Notes under the pieces: model-generated
The model's database searches: none
Seen by the model: the letters and a program-made list of their open reading frames with translations, nothing else
Told to the model about the DNA's origin: nothing
Origin: Hippasteria phrygiana
Taxonomy: Eukaryota > Echinodermata > Asteroidea > Valvatida > Goniasteridae
Direction: 5' to 3'
Assembly: GCA_037893225.1 (NCBI GenBank)
Contig: JAZGUH010000627.1
Coordinates: 1 to 64,000 of the forward strand
Length of the DNA: 64,000 nt
Part shown: positions 1 to 11,910 of the stretch, piece by piece
Layout: each line of letters begins with the position of its first letter
Numbering within the stretch: position 1 is the first letter of the stretch
Program-made: the position numbers and the translations under genes

Positions 1-78
1 CACGTAGAAGGCGATGCTGATATCCACGTTGCCTCCCCGTATCCTCTCGAATGAGAGAACGGTTGCGTTGGACCACAG
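1..78 (-). CDS. MMP exon 4 (partial): catalytic domain
   Basis: Acceptor TATACAG before 78, phase 0. It encodes LWSNATVLSFERI and NVDISIAFYV, matching the MMP stretch AFxxWSxVTPLxFxRI...ADIxIxF that precedes the structural zinc/calcium loop. The exon runs off the left edge. Confidence 0.92.
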   Translation of the reverse strand, partial: MWSNATVLSFERIRGGNVDISIAFYV

Positions 79-3000
79 CTGTATAAAGACAGAAACCCAG
101 ACACAGCAGTAGAACATTTAGTTCAACATTGTTTATCATTATAGATAATATCATGATAATTAATATTATTATAACAAAAAATAATTTAAGAAGCAAAAGT
201 TCCTAACCTGAATGACAAATGACAAATGTAAACAAAGGAAAATTACAAAAAGCAGGGGCAAGGCTAAAAGCCACTCGAGGTATGGAGCTACAAAGGGAAA
301 AAATCAAGACGTAGGAATTAATATTCCTCTTGAAGCAGGAAAGATCGTAAGATGAAGAGAAACATGCCCCAGGCAAAGAATTCCATAGATATACAGAACG
401 AGGAAAAAAGCTAAAAATGATAATAATTATACCACCGACAGTTTTTTAATTTTGTGGGAAAATGTCAGCAAAAGTTGACAATGCGCAAATATTAAGAAAA
501 GGGTAAATTTTGGTTTTACTTTTTGAAGGTTGTTTGTTTGTTGTGTATTTCTGCTGGTTTTTAGTTTTGGGGGGGCACGGCCAATCCCTCTGTATAGGCT
601 TGAACCACAAAAGTAATCTTGATTAAAAGGTCTTTCAAAGAAACGTGACGTCATGCTACACAATGATTGTGTGAATTATGAAACAGTGAATTCAACGTGA
701 CATCGACCCCCAAAAAACTTGTCAAAATGGTTTTTTTTTAATCACGTCAGGTGGGGCTACGTAATTCGTGGTTGCCCCAAATTTATCGTAAAATTTGCGT
801 GTACCTGTTTTTGAAGTGCGATGAGAAAGCATTTTGAAAATACCCTTATAACATGCTCGAAAGAACGGACGAGTAAAATTCAGCTTTGTCAGCCCGAAGT
901 CTAGTCCACAAATCCCTTCTAACTCCCCCTTCTCTTACCTCAAAAGCCCGCTTGATGGAATCGTCGATAACCGTGGGTGGGAGATCATCGGAGTACATCA
1001 CGATGTCATAGGTTAAGTGGGTCGACTGCGATGTCCACGCCTCGCTCTCCGGCGGGATGTAGTAGCGCCGCTTACGGCCGCCCCGTCGCCCCTCGTTCCC
1101 TACCTCGAAATCACGGTTGCCGCAGCGCGCTCTCTCGAAGCACGCTGACGTGGCTTCGTCTATTTCGCCACCTGATAATTTGGTTGACGGGGAACAGGGA
1201 AATTAAAAAAATACTTTCAGTCAGTTCTTATAGTGTGATGTTTCAGTGTTGTGGTTCGTATGTGGTGTCCTTACATGATTTGGAAAGGTGTTCTCATAAT
1301 TGCAACGATTAAAGTGCTCGATTCTCAAGTAAAAACAAATGTGCGATAGGGTGCAGCGGCATAGCCAAGGTGGGCGTAGGTGAGCACGCCCCCATAAAAG
1401 GAATTGTCTCCCCAGTTAACCCCCCCACTGTAAATTTCGCAAATGCAGAAAAATAATAGGTATTATTAAGAAAAATACTGTGACTGTGAGCGCCAGGTGT
1501 TAGTCCTATATTAAGTGATCATGGTAAATGGTTTAATAGAAAATTGGGCACCCCCACTGTTACATCCAGCCCCCCCCCCCTCCCCCACCCCAACTCTCCC
1601 CCTATGGAGAGAGCCCTGGCCACGCCGCAGGATGGGTGTAGCCTTAAGGTATGATATAGCATTGGTAGAGCTAACGACACATTTGCGGGCAGTGTTCATA
1701 CTTTCTGTAATTTAAGACGTAAAATAACAAACCTGTGAAAGTTTGAGCTCAATTCGTCGAGAAAATAGTGAAAAACCGTTCCGTTATTCAGGTACGTGCG
1801 TATTTCGATTTTTCAAATTAAAACAAGTTACGGCTTTTGTACAGGTCTTCGGATATAATTTGCTCAAAGAGGACAGCATTTCAGAAATTTCTCTCAGGAG
1901 GAATGGTACAATCTTTATAAACATTAAGCTTTCAGATTGAAACTAATCATTTTATTTTGATCACTGCTAAGCCCCATCATCATACCTCTAATTACTCGAA
2001 AACTACGACGGGTAACATTCGGACTTTGCACAAGAAAACAATCACTACACAATGATTGAAAAAAAAATCACTTATTTTGGCGCCAAATCTGACACGGTTC
2101 ATTTTTTTTTGCAGGGGGTGTTCTAGACTATTTCGCGTGTTTTTTTTTTTTTTTTTATGGGGGGGGGGGGGGGGGGGTTGGTTTGCAGTTAAATCTATTT
2201 TGTGACTAACTAAATCCATCAAAAACTGCTTTCGAGAATGTTTCATTTAAATGTATTTTTTTAGGTTTTCGGTACGTTTTGCAAAGCTTTGGAAATTTTC
2301 CAAAACAAATTCTTCACAAAAGAGAAACATACGCAGTACACCTCATATTATTGTATAGGGCTATTGTGCCGTCCCTGTTTCAAGTTTAACCATCCATTTT
2401 CATTTTTGACGTTTTTTTTAAAGATAAAAGAGCATAGTGATGCTTAGTACGCTTCAGGACAAATCGGAAGTCTCGGTTGAAAATCGATTATCTGTAAATA
2501 AAGATCCCAATTTGGCATCACAAAGACAAGTACGCAAAACGATGAATAGAAAGGAGTTGATGAAAATCGACTTTAAAATGAGCGTGTTGAGCTACTTAAT
2601 ACTTAGTTTAACTCACCCGTTCTGCTAACGCCGCACATGTCTTGGAATCTTTCAAGTGCTTCCAAAAGAGCAGTTCTGTCTTGAAGTTGACCGTCTGTCT
2701 TTGTATAAATATAGCCGAACTTCTCAAAGTACGCCTGGAAATAAGAAAGAATTACCAACGTGAGCGACACAAGAATCAAGTGTAGAGTGGATCCGGGGAT
2801 ATGGATTTAGCCCCCCCCCCCCCCCCCCCCCCCCCCCCCGACCCTCCCCACCACCACCACACCACCACATTGGTCAAGTTAATTTCGTCAACAGCTAAAG
2901 AGTTGTGTGCCCAGCGGGGGTCAGGGAATTTTTTTCTCCTTTTTAATTGTTTTCATATATAGAATCCACTTCTTAAGCGCAACCACTTCACAATTGGTAC

Positions 3001-6000
3001 GTTGATACCCTCTCACCCCGATTTAAGAAATACAAACATAGAGTAGGCCTAACCTTCTAGTAGAAAGCGACTGAAAAAAGACATTAAACAGATAGTTGAA
3101 CACATGTATTATAGTTATGGTAATTCCCTTACAATATAGGAAGCAAACAAAGTAAACCATAGCTGGAACATGATGAGGATATTTAGCATGATATGGGGCA
3201 CAGGGGTACCCCCTTTTTGTCCCTATACCCTAAACACACTCCAGACTATTGTTACCTCTGAATGAAATTCTTGAGATTCCGGGAACACAATGACTAACAC
3301 AATGCCCCATATCGCGCTTCATATGAAGATGAGGACAACGATTGTTACTCTTCTGACCCCGGCTAAGCTTTGTTAACAATGACTCACCACCTGTTTTCGT
3401 TTCTGCGAGACAAAGCTCAATTTAAAAATAGAAAGTGTAGCCGCAGCAGTGAATCAGCCGGTTAGTTCTTTGGATTTACACATAACGATTGTCGGTAAAG
3501 AAGGGCACGGAGACCATCTGGGACAATTATTGTTAAGATTTGGACACAATAATTCGATTGCGATTGTAATGCCTGCAGGGGCCTCATGCCAAGAAAATGT
3601 TATTTTGGTAAAACATTTATGTGCATTTTGTCCTCCTTAAAAAAAAAAGGATTTTGTCATTGTAACATTTTTACGGGTTTGCATGTCTTTCTCTGTATTT
3701 AAAAGACCATATTATAATTATATAGTTGTAAATTAAATAGAAACATTTCTTACACGAACAAGTTTACAGTCAACAGCAATGGTAGGCCTATACGTTTCAA
3801 ATGTAAGTTTACGATTCTCAAAATAATTTGTATTCGTGTAGTTCATGTCTTAATCGTCACGCCATTTGACAACATATTCTGATGAATTTTAACAAAATAA
3901 TAATAATAATAATCACTTCAGAAATCCAGGCCTTTAAAATTAGTTACAGTTTAGAACAAAACAACTTCAAAGTGAACAAAGAAACTGACAGGAGCGGGAT
4001 TCGAACCTGCGACCTCCGGGTTACCGTACCGGCGCTCTACCAACTGAGCTATCTTGCCCTATGTTGTCGGTCTCCCAAATTGTCAGTATCTTTGTTCGGG
4101 TGGGCGCTAGTCAGAAGTCATAAACCCAGAATGCCGTATAGCCAGGGATCACACCCAATTTTACGATACAACCTGGGAAGCGACATTGTGGGATCACTCA
4201 ATGAGGATACGACTTTTTAACTTACAATTTGTCAAACAAGATAGAACACCGACGGACAATAAAGTGAATGTCCATATTTATGAAAAATCTTCCAAGAAGG
4301 TTAGAAACGTTGACTGAAAACGTTGATTTAATTTCTGGTTTTAATTAACTCCATTATTTCGTAAGATCTTATATTAGTAAGATTTCCCATGCTACTACTG
4401 CAAACTCCTCGCATTGGTATGGTAACTCTCACAAGGCAAAATCTGCTTCAGACCAATGGAGGAAAGTAACTTTGCAAAACAACATTTTCTGGCCTTTAGT
4501 GTGCCGGGGGGGGGGGGGGGGGGGGGGGAGTTGAACACACCTCTAATGAGCCTCAGGATTCGTTAATATTCTACATGTATATGCTGACACACTCCATTGG
4601 TGGGCTCTGTCTGGCACGCGGTCTGTGTAAATCTCAATTCACAAAAAAAACAGCAACCGCAAGGCGGTATTGTTGTAGAAGTAGCAATTTGAATATAATA
4701 ATTCCGACATTGACAGTTGTTTAGTCTGTAAACACCGCCTCTTGACACACGTCTGCACGTGGATGGAGCTATGTCGCCACTCCATTTACTTGTAGTACAA
4801 ACTTGTTTTCTTGTAGTACACACCAATTCCTTCGAATGATTTTTTTTTCAAAAAAGTTTACCACATAATATCCTTATTAATTTGTGGATTTCCGGAGCTG
4901 AATACTTTTAAGAGAACCATAAAGGTCTATGTGCGCGCAGGCAACCATGCGCACTGTCAAGAAGATTTTTCAACCGTGTAAAGTGCACGTTCGTTGGTTA
5001 GTCAGCGACACAGTTCATTGTTAACTGTCATTTTCAACAGTACATGTACCTTTCTGTTTTTGAAAATTTCACTTATGTAGTTTTGCATGCATGGTTTTTG
5101 GGGCGGCCAGATTCGGGCTTTATTGCACGTGATCAGTGATTTCCACAAAGAGTTTTAATTTAAAAACAAAAAATAGCCCAGTGAGAGACTTTTAAGACGC
5201 TGGTGGCAGCAGACATACCGGTCCTTTTTTGCTAGTTCTGAGCATGCGTGCGTAATTTTGAGCATACGCACGACTGGTCAGAACAATTGAAAAGGACCGG
5301 TATATCTATTTATAAGATGGAATTTAAAGATGGAATGTCTGCTTCCACGCTTCTCAAAAGTCTCCCATTATGCTCTTTATAAATCTTAGAAAAGTAAAGA
5401 ACGTGCTGTGGAACAAAATTATATGCGCAGGAAATACGGGTGGAGACTCCCCTCCCATTGAGGTTTAGTATTGTATTTAAATTTGTTTGTGTAAATCGCC
5501 ATCATTTACTATACGACACTGGTATTTAGCCCAATTCCATTCTTCTTCAAGTTGACCTATGAATCCCAGTCATTGGCGTAAATCCGTGTCGGTGAGTGGG
5601 GGATGAGGGATGACCAAAGTCCCGGCCGGCCAACACAAACAAAATTCAAAAAGCCTGTTGGAAAGTTACAAGATAACCTCGAAATCAGCATTGTTTTTGT
5701 TTTTCATCACACAAATGGGGGAGGGGTCCAATGGCCCATCCCCCTGTCAAAAAGTGGGGGATACCGGTATAGCCTACACCCCCATCCCCCCGAGACTCAC
5801 ACCCATGATCCCACATACTGTTCGCACCAACTGCCAACCCTTGCAGGTGTCACGACTTTAGAAAAACACCTGCTATTTCAGCTTCTTCAAACTGAAACTC
5901 ACTTCGCCCTTCCCTGAGATTACTGGGATTACAGATCATATTCATCTGGGAATTGGCCAATATCTTCCTTGAAAGGGAACATGATCACCTTGTCCCAACT

Positions 6001-9000
6001 GCAAATCGACCGTTCTATACAGTAAGCGCAATGCCAAGTCAACACAGCAGGACCTAGACACGAAGGGCGGGATTTGGTCAACCTGCGTGGTTTTGACAGA
6101 TCCTTTGTCGAGTAAGTTCAATTCTTTTCAGGGCTTGTCTTCATGCCCAACTCCTGTTATGACCATAACCTTGGCGCTAACACGTGCGAAGCATAATGTC
6201 TGAACTTTATGACAAGCGAACCAACAAAAAGTTTGGATGTTGAATTTATATTTGCGGTCTGAAACCCAGAAAGTATTAGTATTTGTTTATAAACAAGAAA
6301 GACTTATTTATTACTTTCAATGGCACGTACCTGTTGGTATAAAAATCAGGCTTTTTATGTATTTTTAATCATACTGAGGAGTTACTTTTCCAAGGTGCGT
6401 AATACGGGTAAGAATATATACCGGTACCCCTCTCTACTGGCCTCATGCATGTGCGTGTTTGTCACGGTGTTGCATAGCGAGGACAGGGAACGTAATAATG
6501 ACATAAGGCGAAAAAAAAAATAAAAATGTTTCGCGTCCCCGCCAGCTTTCTTTTTGGAGGCCGCCTGGATTTTTAAAAATGTTTACCACGGAAAAATTAT
6601 GTATAAAAAAACAAAAATGTCAATCAGTCAATCGGAAAATAAATACTTGCGAGTCGGGAGTTTTTTTGTTGTTTTTTTGCTGATATGGTGCTACAAACAT
6701 ACTAAAACACACTTTAAATATGTTCAGTTCTCTTGTCCAACATGTCTCTTTCATTTTTATTACGTCTTTGAACAGGGAAACACCAACGGTTGCCAGATTT
6801 TTTTTGTAAATGACGGCCATCTTGAAAATAAAAAAATAAAAAATAGAAAGCCCTCTTCCTCCTTTTTTTAAAAACCCGGACGTGAAACATGGTTCTTTTT
6901 TACTCGGCATAAGGGGACAGAAGCTCCTCAATTTCAAAGTTGTTTACAGTTTAAAATTGACGAGAGGGGTTGCTGAAAGTGAAAATACAAATGCTCTGTT
7001 GCTTCATTGAGCCTCTTTTATCGATACTATCATGGAAGGTGTTCCAGTGACCTTTCGTCTTTAGTTCCCCCTGTCCAAACTTTCAGGCACTCCACTCGCC
7101 TGGCTGTCTCATCACATCCTTTCACTGTTGTTGTTCTTCCAAAGGCTAATACTATGAGATACTCTTCAAGTTTTTTCCTCTTGTACTACCTCTCCTTGGA
7201 ACTCCTTACCTGTAACCTGATGCTTCCCTTTTATAATCTCCTCGCATAAACTTTCACAATTCAAACAAAATGTGAATAGGGCCTATACCTTTTATCCCTG
7301 TGATTTTGTTTACCGTTTCTTGTCTTTTGTAGCCCACACCTTGAGTGGCCTTTTGGCCTTTTGGCCTTGTGTTGTTGGGTGATACCCATAAAAATAACAA
7401 AGAAAACGATCAAGAGGACAACAGAAAGTCCTCGGTAAACTGAACCGAATCTCAGTGAATGTGTGATCCCGTTTTCCCCGTGCTTGTCAGAAACGTTCAG
7501 TGCAATGCAATGCATGCAATGCAATCAAATCCAATCAAATAAATTAAATTATGCAACAATTGTTTGGATCAATATGTACATTCAAAACATATGATCGAAT
7601 AATACATATGTTATAAGGCAATGTGTGTACATCGCCTTATAACATATGTATTATTCGATTACAAACAGACATGAAATGTAAATAAAATTAAGTTAAGAAA
7701 TTAACATAAAGTATACCTGAAAAGATACACGACATAAATAATGATGGCAGAAGAAAATATGGGGCTGTTCATATAATAGGACGAGGCTTGTAGAAAACAT
7801 AGACGGAAACAATGGTTATACAATGACAGAGTTTTTTTTAAATAACAAAGAAAGTTACCACGACTAGATAAGGTTAATTAAGTCATGACACAACAATGGT
7901 TAGCCCATGTCAAGATTTTAAGAGCAAAGAATAGAAATGACGAAATAACAAAGGAACATGATCATGTAAAAACATGACGTCATGTATGTACACTGGCGCG
8001 CCCAATGTATGCACAGTAGACAATGCCGGACAAGGAAATGGAGATTTTCGTAGTTTAAATTTAAAGATATTCTTTCCAACACGTTTATATTTAACTGTCG
8101 TTTTTCATAAATACTTTTCTATTGTTAAGTTTCTCGTGGTTTTGCATGTATGTCTTATTTGGGGCCAAATTTGAGGCTACATTGCCTGATATCGATTTTT
8201 AGCCAAGACTTTTCATTTTTACGGAAAAGTAGCCACATTTTGATCTTATATCTTTAAAAAGGCAAACATGAAAATCAACAGTTAAATATGAATGTGTTTT
8301 CCGTAATCTTTACGAGTTTCACCAGGAAATATTTGTTTTTTAAATTGCTATTTTTCTAGCAATGGAAAAGTGATTCACCGACAATAGGAGGGCGTATATT
8401 TTGTGCGTTAGAGGCGCGGAAGCAAACGATAATTAAAGCCTTTTTTTAAAGGGTTGCAGACGCCCTACAACGGATATTTTTTCGTTAAAGGAATTTTTTC
8501 GTTAAAATGAAACATACAGTCTAAATATTTGTCAAAATAGAAACATCAAACAAATATAGTGATCTTTAAATTCTGAAGCACTGAGTCTACCAATGAAAAT
8601 CAAACTTTAACTTGTCACAAAAGGAAAGACTGACAGGCCTCATCACTTCATTCATCTTTCTCTCTTTGATGTCCCAACGGTGACTTCGTTTGTACCCTTG
8701 TCTGTCTGTCTGTCTCCCGTTTGTTACTTTAATTCCACTGTACGGCCTTTCTTCGTTTGTTTGATATTGTCAATGGCATGTAATTCTGCCAATGTAAAGA
8801 CCATAGTATAACTATGTACCTGCAAAGGTAGAGAACAGATTGCGCTGATCTTGAACTGTTTTACAACTGATTTCATAGCCTGATGACCACGAGTAATAAC
8901 TGTGAAGCGTTTTTAGACATCTACGCTATACAAGCACAACTGCTATTGTTATTATTATTAAAGCATCTCTATATACAGAAATTATGCATGATTCACTTTA

Positions 9001-11873
9001 CCCTTCTTAACTTTCCCCTGTATTGCAAGTTATGATAAACCTTAACACTGAAAACCTGTTTTAACAACACGGAAGAACACTAATAAACCAACAAGCACGT
9101 GAACCTTTGATGCAGATAAGAATTGTGACCCCTCAGCTCCAGTGCCAACGGTCTGGGCGTCAACATTACCAAAGCGCCATAAATATGGCGCGGGTTACCC
9201 GTTGTATTGTTAAAAAATTGCAATTGTTAGAATTTAATTCATCATAATTTCTGAAAAGGGGCGATAAATAAACCCCGGGAGACACGCAGAGCGTGTACCT
9301 GTAATGTTCAGAAGGGGGAATTGTGGACTAAACACGGTACAAAAGCGAAAAGTTTAAAGAGCAACTCCAACGGTTATGACTTCTGACTAGCGCCCACCCG
9401 AACAAAGATACTGACAATTTGGGAGACCGCCAACATAGGGCAAGATACCTCAGTTGGTAGAGCGCCGGTACGGTAACTCGAAGGTCGCAGGTTCGAATCC
9501 CGCTCCTGCCAGTTTCTTTGTTCACTTTGAAAAAGGTTTTGAAAAGTGTTAGAATTAAATGTTATTGTGTTCAATTATGGAGGAAGGAAGGTTCAATATA
9601 TATAATAAATTACTTATTCATTATAAAATCATGTTTGTTTTGCGTCTCAATGTTGTGTTATATGGGAGAAATTATTACCATTTTCTTTCGAGTTTATAAA
9701 AACTTGCCACAAATTGGCCGCTGGTGGCGCTGTTGAGAAATGCAAAAAAGATGTAGTACCGTAGAAAGCTGCACGCGATGTTATGTGCACGTGTACCCGG
9801 TAATACGTCATAAATGAATATTCATTAGATGTAAATGAGCTTTGATGTCACGCTCGTTTTCACGAAACTGGGATAGACTCGCGGAAAGAAATGCAACAAA
9901 AATGCATTTTTTCCCATAAAAACCGGCGTCAAAGATGGGGATCTTGACAAGTAGGCCTATCTGTTTTATTTGACATAGCTCTTCTTAATTAAATCGAAAC
10001 CTAAGAAAAGTTGGGAATCGTTGGAGTTGCTCTTTAAAGGTAGTGTACACGATTGGTAATCCTCAATTTTGTTTTTTACTGAATTATTACGAAATACCTT
10101 ACTAGACTGTATTAAGTTAATAGTAGTCTCAATCATCTTGTGAAATGATGGCACCAGGTGTGCTGTCGTTGTCAAGAAAAGTGGAAATTTATATCGTTTT
10201 CCAACGATTTCCAGCTGGAAATCGTTGGAAAACTGCCCTGTAGCCTTTAGTCAAGGCGCGCGTAGCTACCCGGACGAATGGCGCGCACCGGACATGCTGG
10301 CATGCATTCGGGGCGCGTCACATAGCCACGCGCGCCCGACGGTTGAAAACGAGCGCCGTTTTTCTCTCGTTTTTTTCGCCATCCAACAACGCAAAACTTT
10401 GAACAGGTCAGTGGTAGGATATTTCCTATAAAATACTGACCCCCAAATCCGCCAATTTCTGAAAATTGCAACAATGACCAATCATGTACACTACCTTTAA
10501 TAGCGAACTTTTACCATGCACCGACTGCACAGATGTTGATCGCAAAGGTTGGTGATCGAAGTTATTTAAATGTACACGAACACATCGTGATATTCAAATT
10601 CAAATAAGCCAGCACAATGTCACATACAGCACTGTCGTTTTTCATTAGTCACTTTCTATTGAAAAAAATACTTATGTTGTCGCATGCAGGTATTTTGGGG
10701 GGCCAAATTGGGGGCTATACGGTACTTCTACGAAAGCCGGATAGTATACGGAAGCTGGATAGTGCCACTTGATAAGGCATGAATATATTTTTTGCAAACG
10801 CCCTGGAATATTGTTTTGTTACCGTTTATCTGGCGGCCGGGGGGGGGGGCACATAATATCGGCCTCTACTTAATATCTGGCGACTGCTACTGGCGGCCGC
10901 TACTTAATTATCTGGCCGCCGATACTTAATATCTGGTCGCCGCTACTTAATATCTGGCGACCGCTACTTAAATACCTGGCGGCCGCTATATAATATTCGC
11001 TATTATATAAACGTCGTCAAAGTAAAACCCAAATTTCTGCTAGCAGAAAAGTGACATTTTTGAAGACGGTTTGGGCGACTTAAAAAGTCAGAAATTCTGC
11101 TTGCAAAAAATGAGAAAATGGGGTTGTCATAATTATTATTTTCTGTCGTTCTGATTTCACGGGTTGACTGTAACCTGAACCATGCATGCTGCATTTGTAA
11201 ATACAACTCTATCATTATGTAGCTGTCCCCAGACAAGGAGCGGCCGCCGGATGTAACGTTGCGGCCGCCAGATAATTAAGTAGCGGCCGCCAGATATTAT
11301 GTAGTGGCCGCCGGATGTTATGTTGCGGCCGCCAGATATTATGTAACGGTCACCAGATAATTAAGTGGCTTATTAATTTGGTTCTAGGTAAAGAGGTTCT
11401 ATAGGTCAAGAGCTACGGTGAAAAAGTGGAGGGGGGAAAGAATATTAGATTCTGAAGAACGAAGATTACTCTTGAATTAGGAGTCAGAGCAGGTCGTGGA
11501 TAAGATGGAGGAAAACGGGCAATGCGTTCCACAAAGATGGTAAAACAATGATCCTGACTGAGATAACATAAAGAAAGTTCTCCAGTCTGAAAGTCAGGAA
11601 AAGACTGAATACTTGGAAACTAGAAATATGTGCTCTATACGCAGATCTGCAGAAACAATCACATTTACATCGAAAGAGCATTAAGCAACATTCCTCAAAG
11701 AGTCAATGTTTCATGTTACATTTTTGCTATACAATCGGTGTGTAGACATTGCATATATACAGAGATTTCAGGTTTAACCGAAAATATTCACTTTGACAAT
11801 GACAGGGGGGGGGGGGGGGGCGACCAACTGTCTCCCATTGGCAAAAACCAAAATGTGGCCCCCAGTTGGCACT

Positions 11874-11910
<37 letters not shown>

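Noticed and set aside
1992..2246. 84-codon minus ORF with PPPPPP-KKKKK
   Set aside because: Homopolymer G and T tracts create it; no homology.
3986..4060. Functional tRNA gene
   Set aside because: A and B boxes are good, but the 5' and 3' acceptor strands do not pair, the same module recurs with a constant upstream body, and copies have mutated boxes.
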